From Winogradskyella sp. (GTDB taxonomy: Bacteria > Bacteroidota > Bacteroidia > Flavobacteriales > Flavobacteriaceae): DNA of 64,000 nucleotides. The position numbers were made by a program, and so were the translations under genes. The stretch's first letter is position 1, and every line of letters begins with the position of its first letter. The notes below the pieces were generated by a model, which had not been told where the DNA came from, made no database searches, and saw only the letters and a program-made list of their open reading frames with translations. Of this stretch, positions 50,172-58,672 are shown one piece after another. The DNA lies in the NCBI GenBank assembly GCA_002722255.1, contig PBLD01000001.1, positions 776,261-840,260 on the forward strand. Reading direction: 5' to 3'.

Positions 50172-50813
50172 TTAAGAAATATAGTTTTGGTTCTCTTTTG
50201 CCCAAATTAACAAGCTATTAGGTGTTTTTTCTATACCTAACTTTCTGATAGTGTTGCTTTTGTGTTTTTCTACAGTCCTTGGAGAGATGAATAAATGCTC
50301 TGCAATTTCCTTTGCAGTCTTATTTTCTACAATTAATTTTAAGATTTTGAGCTCCGTTTTTGTCAAGTTTTTTAATTCTTCAGGTCCATTATCAACTTCT
50401 ATGTACGCTAAAAGTTCTGGACTAAAATAGGGTTTGTCTTTAATTACTGCAGAAATACAGTTTTCAATTTCATCCAGTGCAAACTCCTTTAATACATAAC
50501 CGTAAACTCCTAAAGCTTTAGCCTCGTTATATATTTTCTCGTCTTTCTCAAAAGTAATAAGAACTATTTTTGTCTTAAGATTAGCGTTTTTACATTTTTC
50601 AGCTATTTGCAAACCTGTAAAAAAAGGCATTTTAATATCTAGAATGGCAATATCTGGAGTGTGAGCTTTTATTAATGCCAAGGCTTCTTTACCATTTTTA
50701 GCACTGGCAAGGACGTTATATTCTTTTTCGTGTAAAAAATCTTGAAGACCTTTTAGCACCAAAGGGTGGTCATCTGCAATTATGATGGCTGGATTCATAA
50801 GGCTATTAATCAA
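50172..50813 (-). CDS. NarL/FixJ family response regulator (orphan)
   Basis: The 213-residue protein has a receiver domain with the acid pair in IIADDHPLVL, the phospho-acceptor Asp in DIAILDIKMPFFTG, Thr in LITFEKDEK and Lys in YVLKEFALD. A LuxR-type helix-turn-helix follows (about 145-205; LTKTELKILKLIVENKTAKEIAEHLFISPRTVEKHKSN). No partner kinase is encoded next to it. Dimers of this family often bind 7-2-7 inverted repeats, and three such palindromes lie within 4.2 kb. Those palindromes are therefore candidate targets (inference). An ATG six codons into the frame would also give an acceptable start. Confidence 0.92.
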   Translation of the reverse strand: MINSLMNPAIIIADDHPLVLKGLQDFLHEKEYNVLASAKNGKEALALIKAHTPDIAILDIKMPFFTGLQIAEKCKNANLKTKIVLITFEKDEKIYNEAKALGVYGYVLKEFALDEIENCISAVIKDKPYFSPELLAYIEVDNGPEELKNLTKTELKILKLIVENKTAKEIAEHLFISPRTVEKHKSNTIRKLGIEKTPNSLLIWAKENQNYIS

Positions 50814-50846
50814 CTAGGGAGGATAAAGATAAAAAGAATCTTTTAG

Positions 50847-51299
50847 TTAAGAAATATCTTTCAGCTTTAAGAAAAGGTATTTCTTCTCGTAATCAATTAT
50901 AGCTTTCCCTTTCTTTAAAATATCTGCACCAATAATGCCATCTACAGGATCTGCATTATGATTAACGAGCCCAGTGTTAACATGAGAAAGATTAAAAAGT
51001 ATTAAAGCTACTCTGCTTTTTTTCCATTTACCAATTTTTAAATTGTTGGATTTAGAAATCTGCGTGGTCATATTAGAAGCACCAGCACCAACAGCTTTTA
51101 TTTCAGAATCCTTTACTCTAAGGTTAAAACGTTCTATAGCCTCAAAGCCAACACAACTGCTAGAAGCTCCAGTGTCTAAAATAAAGCGACCTTTAACTCC
51201 ATTAATAGTAGCCTTAATTTCAAAATGATTTGTCTTGGTCAATTTGAGTTTTATCTTAGAGTAACCTTTGCTAAGAAGAAAGTCTTTTAACGTTTCCAT
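50847..51299 (-). CDS. Retropepsin-like aspartic protease
   Basis: The 150-residue protein has a single retropepsin-type catalytic motif, FILDTGASSSCVG (about residues 40-52), and the later GIIGADILKKG that fits the hydrophobic-hydrophobic-Gly flap/psi-loop signature. One catalytic Asp per chain implies a homodimer, as in retroviral proteases. It has no signal peptide or membrane helix, so it is probably cytoplasmic. The ATG at 51299 is preferred to a TTG two codons earlier. It lies 33 bp upstream of the response regulator gene on the same strand and may be co-transcribed with it. Confidence 0.82.
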   Translation of the reverse strand: METLKDFLLSKGYSKIKLKLTKTNHFEIKATINGVKGRFILDTGASSSCVGFEAIERFNLRVKDSEIKAVGAGASNMTTQISKSNNLKIGKWKKSRVALILFNLSHVNTGLVNHNADPVDGIIGADILKKGKAIIDYEKKYLFLKLKDIS

Positions 51300-51335
51300 T
51301 TTCAAAATTTGTGTAAATATAATACACTAAACGAT

Positions 51336-51343
51336 TATTTTTG
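51336..51343 (+). promoter_or_regulatory. -7 element placing the tatD start codon at +1
   Basis: TATTTTTG, then four bases, then ATG (51348). A TTTG at 51308-51311 lies 24 bp upstream as a possible -33. Confidence 0.5.
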
Positions 51344-51347
51344 CCAA

Positions 51348-52115
51348 ATGATTATAACGGATACGCACACACATTTATATAGTGAAGCTTTTGAAGAAGA
51401 CAGAGCAAACATGATTCAGCGCGCTTTGGAGGCTAATGTTTCCAGATTTTTTATTCCAGCAATAGATTCTACTTATACAGCATCAATGCTTCAGCTCGAA
51501 AAAGATTTTCCTGAGCATATTTTTTTAATGATGGGATTGCATCCTACACATGTAAAGGATAATTATAAGGAAGAGTTAGCACATGTCGAGGATATGTTAT
51601 CTCAAAGAAAGTTTTATGCGGTTGGCGAAATAGGAATTGATCTATATTGGGATAAAACCACACTAGATATTCAGATTGAAGCATTCAAGCATCAAATTAA
51701 TCTGGCAAAAAAGTATAAGTTGCCTATTGTTATTCATTGTAGAGAAGCATTTGATGAGATTTTTGAAGTATTAGAACAAGAAAAATCAGATGATCTTTTC
51801 GGAATCTTTCACTGCTTTACTGGTACATTAGAGCAAGCACAACAAGCCATATCATATAATATGAAGTTAGGCATTGGTGGAATAGTAACATTTAAAAATG
51901 GAAAAATAGACCAGTTTATAAATAAAATCGACTTAAAACACATTGTTCTAGAAACCGATTCTCCGTATTTAGCACCAAAACCATACCGTGGTAAGCGTAA
52001 TGAGAGTTTATATATTAATAAGGTATTAGAAAAATTATCCGAACTTTACGATACATCCGAAGAGGAGATTGCTAGAATTACTACAGAAAACTCAAAACAA
52101 GTATTTGGAATCTAA
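51348..52115 (+). CDS. TatD family metal-dependent hydrolase (DNase)
   Basis: The 255-residue TIM-barrel hydrolase has all the metal ligands: TDTHTHL at the N-terminus, Glu in VGEIGIDLYW, His in PIVIHCREA, His in IFHCFTG and Asp in LETDSPYLAPKPYRGKRN. TatD proteins are 3'-5' DNases or act on modified nucleotides. The ATG at 51348 gives the standard N-terminus; a TTG at 51309 would add an unrelated leader and precede the promoter element. The asparaginase gene follows after four bases. Confidence 0.92.
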   Translation: MIITDTHTHLYSEAFEEDRANMIQRALEANVSRFFIPAIDSTYTASMLQLEKDFPEHIFLMMGLHPTHVKDNYKEELAHVEDMLSQRKFYAVGEIGIDLYWDKTTLDIQIEAFKHQINLAKKYKLPIVIHCREAFDEIFEVLEQEKSDDLFGIFHCFTGTLEQAQQAISYNMKLGIGGIVTFKNGKIDQFINKIDLKHIVLETDSPYLAPKPYRGKRNESLYINKVLEKLSELYDTSEEEIARITTENSKQVFGI

Positions 52116-52119
52116 AATT

Positions 52120-53145
52120 ATGCAAAAACCTAACATCCTATTAATATATACAGGTGGTACAATTGGTATGATAAAAGATGCCGATACAGGAGCGTTACGA
52201 GCGTTTGATTTTGATAGCATCCTAACACGTATTCCAGAGATACGTTTGCTAGATTGTAATATTGAAACCATTTCTTTTGATGAGCCTATAGATTCGTCTA
52301 ATATGAATCCTAAGTTTTGGGCAGATATTGCTCAAATAATAGAAGTTAATTATCAATCATTTGATGGTTTTGTAGTTTTACATGGTAGCGACACCATGAG
52401 TTATTCTGCATCAGCACTAAGTTTTTTGTTAGAGAACTTAGAAAAGCCAGTCATCTTTACAGGATCTCAATTGCCAATAGGTGATTTAAGAACGGACGCT
52501 AAGGAAAATTTAATAACCTCCATTCAGATGGCATCATTGCAAGAAGATGGTCTTCCGGTTATTCGCGAAGTAGGACTTTATTTTGAATACAAACTCTACA
52601 GAGGTAATAGAACCACTAAAATAAACGCAGAACATTTTGAAGCTTTTGAGTCTTTTAATTACCCAAATTTAGCAGAGTCTGGTGTACACCTTAATATTAA
52701 TAAGGAATATTTGTGGAGAGCAAAGTCAAAAGATCAATTAGTAGTTCGAACAAAAATGAATACCAATGTTGGTATTCTTAAACTATTCCCTGGAATATCT
52801 AAGGCATTAGTTGAATCAATACTAAATTGCAAAACACTTGAAGGATTATTATTGGAAACCTATGGAGCAGGTAACGCAACAACAGAAGAGTGGTTTGTAG
52901 ATTTGCTAAAAAAAGCAATATCGAGAGGTCTCCATATCATTAATGTATCTCAATGTGCAGGAGGAAGCGTTAATATGGGGCAATATGAAACCAGTTCAAA
53001 ATTAAAAACCATAGGTGTAATTTCTGGAAAAGATATAACCACAGAAGCAGCAATTACTAAATTAATGTATCTTTTAGGTGAGAAAATACCTGCTTCGGAA
53101 TTCAAAAAAACATTCGAAACATCACTACGTGGCGAAATGACCTAA
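52120..53145 (+). CDS. Type I (cytoplasmic) L-asparaginase
   Basis: The 341-residue enzyme hydrolyses asparagine to aspartate and ammonia. The N-terminal catalytic Thr is in IYTGGTIGM, and the second Thr is in VVLHGSDTMSYSASALSF with ITGSQLPIGDLRTDA-like TGSQLPIGDLRTDAKENL after it. The absence of a signal peptide supports the cytoplasmic type. The ATG at 52120 is four bases after the tatD stop; the longer frame from 52069 only extends into tatD. tatD and the asparaginase gene form an operon. Confidence 0.92.
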   Translation: MQKPNILLIYTGGTIGMIKDADTGALRAFDFDSILTRIPEIRLLDCNIETISFDEPIDSSNMNPKFWADIAQIIEVNYQSFDGFVVLHGSDTMSYSASALSFLLENLEKPVIFTGSQLPIGDLRTDAKENLITSIQMASLQEDGLPVIREVGLYFEYKLYRGNRTTKINAEHFEAFESFNYPNLAESGVHLNINKEYLWRAKSKDQLVVRTKMNTNVGILKLFPGISKALVESILNCKTLEGLLLETYGAGNATTEEWFVDLLKKAISRGLHIINVSQCAGGSVNMGQYETSSKLKTIGVISGKDITTEAAITKLMYLLGEKIPASEFKKTFETSLRGEMT

Positions 53146-53219
53146 AATTAACGATACAAATTTTAGTGTTTGAAGTTTTTTTTGTTATTTGGCACACCGT
53201 AATTTTTGACAAAATTTAG

Positions 53220-53307
53220 AGAGAGGTGGCCGAGTGGTCGAAGGCGCACGCCTGGAAAGTGTGTATACTCCAAAAGGGTATCGAGGGTTCGAATCCCTTC
53301 CTCTCTG
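53220..53307 (+). tRNA. tRNA-Ser(GGA)
   Basis: The acceptor arms AGAGAGG and CCTCTCT pair over 7 bp. The D arm GCCGAGTGG...AAGGC, anticodon stem CACGC/GTGTG, loop CTGGAAA with anticodon GGA (53254-53256), a long class II variable arm (TACTCCAAAAGGGTA) and T arm GAGGGTTCGAATCCCTT are all visible. The 3' CCA is not fully encoded (GCA follows). Confidence 0.97.
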
Positions 53308-53382
53308 CATAGATTTTAGGCGATTTTTACATTATTTTTTTTATCTTTAACACTTTAACTAATAAAATTAAGATTAAGAACA

Positions 53383-54153
53383 ATGAAAAGATTATTTTCT
53401 ATTCTTGCCATAACATGTTTAATGGCTATCGGAACTGTTAATGCCAATGCAACAACATTAGCAACTACAACAGCAACTATTACAACTCTAACTCAAGATG
53501 CTGAAGAACCAGCAGGTGAAGATTTGAGTTTCCATCAAGAATTAAAAAAGCGTTTTATTGAAGGTGGCCCAGGCTTTATGGGTATTGTATTATTATGTTT
53601 AATTCTTGGTTTAGCAATCGCTATTGAGAGAATTATCTTTTTAAACCTTTCAACTACAAACACGAAAAAATTAACTCAAAATGTAGAAGATGCATTAGCA
53701 TCTGGTGGTATAGAAGCTGCTAAAGAAGTTTGTAGAAACACAAAAGGACCAGTTGCCTCTATATTCTATCAAGGTTTAGATAGAGCTGACGAAGACATCG
53801 ATGCTGCTGAAAAAGCTGTAGTAGCTTATGGTGGTGTGCAAATGGGTCAGTTAGAAAAGAATGTTTCTTGGATATCATTATTTATCGCATTAGCACCAAT
53901 GCTTGGTTTCATGGGTACAGTAATCGGTATGATTCAGGCCTTCGATAAGATTGAAGCAGCAGGTGACATGCAGCCATCATTAGTAGCAGGTGGTATTAAA
54001 GTAGCACTTTTAACAACAGTATTTGGTCTTATTGTGGCTATTATTCTTCAAATATTCTACAACTACATCATCGCTAAGATTGATAGTATTGTAAATGATA
54101 TGGAAGATGCATCAATTACATTGATGGACTTATTAGTAAGACACAAAAAATAA
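53383..54153 (+). CDS. exbB: MotA/TolQ/ExbB proton channel family protein
   Basis: The 256-residue protein has a signal-like first hydrophobic segment, then three membrane helices (about 64-84, 160-185, 200-228). The family core is APMLGFMGTVIGMIQAFDKIEAAG and VAGGIKVALLTTVFGLIVAIILQIFYNY. With ExbD it forms the proton-driven motor that energises TonB. It is first in an operon with a small membrane protein and two ExbD proteins. A near-consensus TATCTTTA lies 33 bp upstream. Confidence 0.92.
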   Translation: MKRLFSILAITCLMAIGTVNANATTLATTTATITTLTQDAEEPAGEDLSFHQELKKRFIEGGPGFMGIVLLCLILGLAIAIERIIFLNLSTTNTKKLTQNVEDALASGGIEAAKEVCRNTKGPVASIFYQGLDRADEDIDAAEKAVVAYGGVQMGQLEKNVSWISLFIALAPMLGFMGTVIGMIQAFDKIEAAGDMQPSLVAGGIKVALLTTVFGLIVAIILQIFYNYIIAKIDSIVNDMEDASITLMDLLVRHKK

Positions 54154-54171
54154 AAAAGACCAAATTAAATT

Positions 54172-54612
54172 ATGTTACACAAAATATTAAAAATAGTAGC
54201 TGCTGTACTAAGTCTGGTAGGGATTGTATCCTTAGTTAGAATTATTGCAGCTGGTGATGAGGCTATCGAGACAGGCGAAAAAGCTGGTCTTGTAGAGCCA
54301 ATGGCCTGGGCAGCTTACATTACTTTAGGTATTGTAATCTTGTTTGTAGTGGTTTTTATTATCAAAAATCTATTTACAAATACTTCAGGGCTAAAAAACA
54401 CGTTAATAGGAATAGGAGCTTTTGCTGCCGTCTTAATAATATCTTATGTGGTATCTGGTGGAGACACAAAGTCATATAAGTTACAAGAAGGATTTGCAAC
54501 AGACGGTCAATCGCACATGGTAGGAGCTGGTTTAACAGCATTCTATGTGTTAATCGTAGTTGCAGCTTTAGCAATGATTTATGCTTCTGTAAAAAAAATA
54601 ATTAGTAAATAA
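54172..54612 (+). CDS. Small membrane protein within the exbB-exbD operon
   Basis: The 146-residue protein has four hydrophobic helices (about 7-25, 43-66, 77-95, 118-140), separated by short loops (GDEAIETGEKAGLVE, SGGDTKSYKLQEGFATDGQ). No known family is recognised. It lies 18 bp after exbB and 6 bp before the first exbD, on the same strand. Its position inside the motor operon suggests an accessory subunit (inference). Confidence 0.75.
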   Translation: MLHKILKIVAAVLSLVGIVSLVRIIAAGDEAIETGEKAGLVEPMAWAAYITLGIVILFVVVFIIKNLFTNTSGLKNTLIGIGAFAAVLIISYVVSGGDTKSYKLQEGFATDGQSHMVGAGLTAFYVLIVVAALAMIYASVKKIISK

Positions 54613-54618
54613 TAAGGT

Positions 54619-55260
54619 ATGGCAAAAAGAGCAGCACCAGAAGTTAATGCAGGTTCAATGGCTGACATTGCCTTCTTATTACTTATCTTCTTCTTGGTAA
54701 CTACTACCATAGAAAAAGATAAAGGTTTATTAAGAAGTTTGCCACCTATTGACGATACTGAGGTTGAGCCACCTATTATTAAACAAAAAAATCTATTTAC
54801 TGTTCTTATAAACCGAAACAACCAATTGCTTGTAGAAGATGAGCAAATGGAGTTAAAGGATTTAAGACAAGCAGCCATAGAGTTTTTAGATAATGGTGGA
54901 GGAACCAATGCGGCAGGTGAACGATGTGATTACTGTAAAGGAAAGAGAGACGAGTCATCGTCTGATCATCCTGATAAGGCAATTATATCTATGAAACACG
55001 ATAGAGAAACCTCGTATGAGAAATATATAGACGTACAAAACGAACTTGTAGCGGCTTATAATTTCTTAAGAGAGAGAGAAGCTAAACGTTTGTATGGTAA
55101 CTTAAAAGAATACCAAGGGGTAGAAAAAGTTTACCAAGCAATGTTAGAAGAGAAAGAGAAGAATCAATTTAGTAAGGATACTATCTTAAATGGACGTATA
55201 GAGGACATTAAGAAATTATTCCCTATGAAATTGTCTGAAGCAGAACCAGATAAAAGTTAA
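54619..55260 (+). CDS. exbD: ExbD/TolR family protein, long form with CxxC insert
   Basis: The 213-residue protein begins with the ExbD pattern: one membrane helix with the conserved Asp in GSMADIAFLLLIFFLVTT. The periplasmic domain follows. Compared with a usual ExbD (about 140-150 residues) it has an insertion of about 60 residues after the first strands, including GERCDYCKGKRDESS, followed by a long helix. The cysteines may form a disulphide or bind metal. It is 6 bp downstream of the small membrane protein gene and 12 bp upstream of a second exbD. Confidence 0.88.
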   Translation: MAKRAAPEVNAGSMADIAFLLLIFFLVTTTIEKDKGLLRSLPPIDDTEVEPPIIKQKNLFTVLINRNNQLLVEDEQMELKDLRQAAIEFLDNGGGTNAAGERCDYCKGKRDESSSDHPDKAIISMKHDRETSYEKYIDVQNELVAAYNFLREREAKRLYGNLKEYQGVEKVYQAMLEEKEKNQFSKDTILNGRIEDIKKLFPMKLSEAEPDKS

Positions 55261-55272
55261 AAAGTAACAATT

Positions 55273-55734
55273 ATGTCAAAGTTTAAAAAAGGAAAACAAG
55301 GAGACTTGCCAGCGATTTCAACGGCGTCTTTACCTGATATTGTATTTATGTTACTTTTCTTTTTCATGGTAGCAACCGTAATGAGAGATAGCTCTCTAAT
55401 GATTAAGAACAGTTTGCCTAGTGCAGACCAGGTTGAGAAGCTTAAGAAAGACAGAACGGCTTTTATTTATGCTGGTGAGCCAAGTGATCAATTTAAACAA
55501 TTGGGAACAGAACCAGTTATACAGTTTAATGACAAAATCATTAAAGTAGAAGAAGTACAAGCAAGTGTATTAGAAGCACAGCGAGCTTTAACTGAAGAAT
55601 TACAACCAAAATTTGTTGTAGGTCTTAAAGTTGATAAAAACACTCATGCTGGTTTAGTTTCTGATATTAAGCAAGAGCTTAGACAGGCAAATACATTAAA
55701 GGTTATGTATATTGCTAACGCTAAAGCTGAATAA
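55273..55734 (+). CDS. exbD: ExbD/TolR family protein
   Basis: The 153-residue second ExbD has the conserved Asp-containing membrane helix (TASLPDIVFMLLFFFMVATVM). A short periplasmic domain of ordinary length follows, ending in VMYIANAKAE. With ExbB and the longer ExbD it would form a heteromeric proton-driven complex that energises TonB proteins or gliding-type machinery. It closes the operon and is followed by a terminator. Confidence 0.9.
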   Translation: MSKFKKGKQGDLPAISTASLPDIVFMLLFFFMVATVMRDSSLMIKNSLPSADQVEKLKKDRTAFIYAGEPSDQFKQLGTEPVIQFNDKIIKVEEVQASVLEAQRALTEELQPKFVVGLKVDKNTHAGLVSDIKQELRQANTLKVMYIANAKAE

Positions 55735-55757
55735 AAATAGTCTTAATTTTTATATTT

Positions 55758-55785
55758 AAAACGTCCTGAGTAATCAGGGCGTTTT
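55758..55785 (+). terminator. Terminator of the exbB-exbD operon
   Basis: AAACGTCCTGA, GTAA, TCAGGGCGTTT (11-bp stem with one T-G pair) and a T tract, 24 bp after the last stop codon. Confidence 0.8.
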
Positions 55786-55823
55786 TGTTTTATTACACTT
55801 AAAGATTTTGTAGTTTTAACTTT

Positions 55824-56522
55824 ATGAAGAATACCATTTTAATTGTTTTATTCATTTCAGGCTTTATCGGGTTTTCGCAGAAAAAAAATGATAAAGAAAA
55901 AACTGAATTATATAAAAACTACCGTGAAGATCAGTTTTATATATCAGTAACCTATAATTTACTTAACGAAAAGCCTATTGATGTAAGTCAAAGCGGGTTT
56001 TCTTCAGGTTTTCATTTTGGGTTTATTAGAGATATGCCAATTAATAAAGAACGTACAGTTGCCTTAGGTTTGGGGTTAGGACTATCTACTAATTCCTTTA
56101 ATCAAAACATTGCTATTACAGAGACTAATAATAATGTTTCATTTAACATTATAAATGAGAGTGAATTAAATGTGTCTAAAAACAAGTTTACAACCTATTT
56201 ATTTGAGGTGCCTCTTGAGTTAAGATGGCGAAAATCTAGCCCAACGAATTATAGTTTCTTAAGGATTTATCCAGGTTTTAAATTAGGGTATCTTTTTTAT
56301 AACTCCACTAAGTTGAAAAGTGACCAAGGCAATACAAAGCTTTCTAACATTGATGAATTTAATAGGCTTCAGTATGGTTTAACATTAAGTGCAGGTTATG
56401 GTACATGGAATTTGCATGCCTATTATGGCTTAAACCCTATTTTTGAGGACTCTACAAAATTAGTCGATGCTCCGTTAAATATGACTGCTTTTAAAATTGG
56501 TCTGATTTTTTATATTCTATAA
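55824..56522 (+). CDS. Outer-membrane beta-barrel protein (PorT-like family)
   Basis: The 232-residue protein has a signal peptide (cleavage near GFSQ). A barrel of alternating strands follows: FHFGFIRDMPIN, VALGLGLGLSTN, LFEVPLELRWRKS, IYPGFKLGYLF, YGLTLSAGYG and AFKIGLIFYIL at the end. It resembles the OMP beta-barrel_2 family that includes PorT/SprT. It lacks the features that would identify it as the secretion-system PorT itself, so the function is left open. Its end overlaps the convergent membrane protein gene by 6 bp. Confidence 0.75.
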   Translation: MKNTILIVLFISGFIGFSQKKNDKEKTELYKNYREDQFYISVTYNLLNEKPIDVSQSGFSSGFHFGFIRDMPINKERTVALGLGLGLSTNSFNQNIAITETNNNVSFNIINESELNVSKNKFTTYLFEVPLELRWRKSSPTNYSFLRIYPGFKLGYLFYNSTKLKSDQGNTKLSNIDEFNRLQYGLTLSAGYGTWNLHAYYGLNPIFEDSTKLVDAPLNMTAFKIGLIFYIL

Positions 56523-57125
56523 CCAATATTTCATAAATAATATCTGAGGAAACAATCCTGTTATTAAACCAATAATAAGTTCTTGATTTGTGTGTGCTTT
56601 AAGGTGTAAACGTGATGTTGCAATGGCACCTATAATTATCATCATTAACGCAATTGTGCCATTTATATTAATTTTATAGTTAAGACCAACAGCTACAGCG
56701 AACATAAAAAAACCAGAAGAAGCAATCATGTGTATGCTGGCTTTAACTTTAAAAACAGCCATTATAAAACAAGCCAATGTAGAGCATAATATTCCTAAAA
56801 AGAAGTAGTACAGTTCTACAATTTCATTTGGTGTTAAGACACGTATTAAAATTAAAGTAGTTATCACGCAATTAATAAGTAGAGGAATTAAGCGTTCTTT
56901 GGTGCTCTTTAGATATATAGAATCTACTTTGTTAATGGTTTTAAGTAAGAAGAATAATAAGATGGGAAGTATTATTGTGAGAATAACTATAGAGAAAATT
57001 TTAGCATTCTGAATAGGCTTTGGAATGTATCGCGGTGTTTTGTGAAAATAAAACAAAACACCAAGTAAAGGCATAATCAAAGGATGAAAAACAAAGGATA
57101 TACTTTTTAAAAGAAAATTTTTCAT
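56517..57125 (-). CDS. Multi-pass membrane protein, possibly PAP2-related
   Basis: The 202-residue protein has about six membrane helices. The C-terminal stretch SRLHLKAHTNQELIIGLITG resembles the last motif of PAP2-type phosphatases (SR, then H and a Gly-rich helix). The other PAP2 motifs are not clear, so an enzyme role is uncertain. It lies 8 bp after rpoN on the same strand and is likely co-transcribed with it. Confidence 0.65.
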   Translation of the reverse strand: MKNFLLKSISFVFHPLIMPLLGVLFYFHKTPRYIPKPIQNAKIFSIVILTIILPILLFFLLKTINKVDSIYLKSTKERLIPLLINCVITTLILIRVLTPNEIVELYYFFLGILCSTLACFIMAVFKVKASIHMIASSGFFMFAVAVGLNYKININGTIALMMIIIGAIATSRLHLKAHTNQELIIGLITGLFPQILFMKYWL

Positions 57126-57133
57126 CCAAATAA

Positions 57134-58597
57134 TTATAGTTCTTTTCTCAATCTAGCAACCGGAATATCGAGTTGCTCTCTATATTTAGCAACAGTACGT
57201 CTGGCAATTGGATAACCCTTTTCTTTTAAAATTTTAGAAAGCGCTTCGTCAGTTAAAGGTTTCTTTTTGTTTTCTTCTTCAATTACGGTTTCTAAAATCT
57301 TCTTTATTTCTCTTGTAGAGACTTCTTCACCTTGATCATTAGTCATCGATTCTGAAAAGAATTCTTTGATTAATTTTGTTCCGTAAGGTGTGTCTACATA
57401 TTTGCTATTTGCCACTCTAGAAATGGTTGAAACATCCATTTCAATCTCATCTGCAATATCTTTTAAAATCATTGGCCTTAACTTACGCTCGTCGCCTGTA
57501 AGGAAGTATTCTTTTTGATAGTGCATAATGGCACTCATGGTAACAAAAAGTGTCTGCTGACGTTGTCTTACCGCTTCTATAAACCACTTTGCAGCATCTA
57601 GTTTTTGCTTTATAAATAGCACGGCATCTTTCTGTGCTTTAGATTTTTCTTTGGTGTCCTTATAGCCTTTAAGCATATTGCTATATTCTCTGGATACATG
57701 TAGTTCTGGTGCATTTCTGCCATTAAGGGTAAGTTCTAATTCACCATCAACAATTTTAATAGCAAAATCTGGGACAATATGTTCTACAATTTTGTTGTTA
57801 CCAGCGTAAGAGCCACCTGGTTTTGGGTTAAGGCGTTCTATTTCTTCAATTGCATCTTTGAGCTGCTCTTCATCAATACTAAATTTTTGCATTAATTTTT
57901 TGTAATGCTTTTTAGTGAATTGTTCAAAGGCCTTGTCAATAATCTGACTTGCTAATTCAACATCTGGATTTTGCTCTTTTCTACTTAATTGGATACTTAA
58001 ACATTCTTGTAAATTACGAGCACCAACACCTGCAGGATCTAGTTGATGGACAACTTTAAGTACTTTTTCAACTTCTTCTACAGAAGTAAATACATTTTGA
58101 GTAAATGCTAAATCATCTGTAATATCAGATAAAGAGCGTCTTATGTAACCGCTTTCATCCACACTACCGACTAAGAAATAAGCAATTTCTTCTTCCTGTT
58201 CAGATAGTCTAAAGGTATTAAGTTGGTTGATTAAATGTTGTGTAAACGATGTTCCTGCTGCGTATGGCACACTCTTTTCTTCATCGTCTGAGCTATAATT
58301 GTTGGCCTGAGTTCTGTAGTCTGGTATTTCATCATCACTAAGATACTCATCGATATTAATATCATCAGCCTCAATAGAATCGTTATCGTTGTAATCATCA
58401 ACAGAGTTGTCAAACTCATCAAAATTATCATCAGAAGGCTCATCTTTTCCAGTATCTAACGCAGGATTTTCTTCAAGTTCTTGCTTTAAGCGTTGCTCAA
58501 AAGCTTGAGTAGGAAGCTGAATCAACTTCATAAGTTGAATTTGCTGTGGAGACAGCTTCTGGGATAACTTAAATTGTAAATACTGTTTTAGGGACAT
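57134..58597 (-). CDS. rpoN: RNA polymerase sigma-54 factor
   Basis: The 487-residue protein has region I, rich in Gln and Leu (LKQYLQFKLSQKLSPQQIQLMKLIQLPT), an acidic region II (about 45-85), core-binding and DNA-binding domains (about 110-430), and the RpoN box ARRTVAKYRE near the C-terminus. It directs RNA polymerase to -24/-12 promoters and needs AAA+ activators; none is encoded in the window. The next upstream gene, asnS, has its own terminator, so rpoN probably has a separate promoter in the 75-bp gap. Confidence 0.95.
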   Translation of the reverse strand: MSLKQYLQFKLSQKLSPQQIQLMKLIQLPTQAFEQRLKQELEENPALDTGKDEPSDDNFDEFDNSVDDYNDNDSIEADDINIDEYLSDDEIPDYRTQANNYSSDDEEKSVPYAAGTSFTQHLINQLNTFRLSEQEEEIAYFLVGSVDESGYIRRSLSDITDDLAFTQNVFTSVEEVEKVLKVVHQLDPAGVGARNLQECLSIQLSRKEQNPDVELASQIIDKAFEQFTKKHYKKLMQKFSIDEEQLKDAIEEIERLNPKPGGSYAGNNKIVEHIVPDFAIKIVDGELELTLNGRNAPELHVSREYSNMLKGYKDTKEKSKAQKDAVLFIKQKLDAAKWFIEAVRQRQQTLFVTMSAIMHYQKEYFLTGDERKLRPMILKDIADEIEMDVSTISRVANSKYVDTPYGTKLIKEFFSESMTNDQGEEVSTREIKKILETVIEEENKKKPLTDEALSKILKEKGYPIARRTVAKYREQLDIPVARLRKEL

Positions 58598-58625
58598 TGA
58601 AATTTCTGTTGAATATAAAAGTAAG

Positions 58626-58662
58626 AAAAAAACCTGTGAGGTAACTTATACCTTACAGGTTT
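58626..58662 (-). terminator. asnS terminator
   Basis: On the minus strand AACCTGTAAGGTA and TACCTCACAGGTT form a 13-bp stem with one G-T pair, then a T tract. It lies in the gap between asnS and rpoN. Confidence 0.8.
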
Positions 58663-58672
58663 AATATTATTT

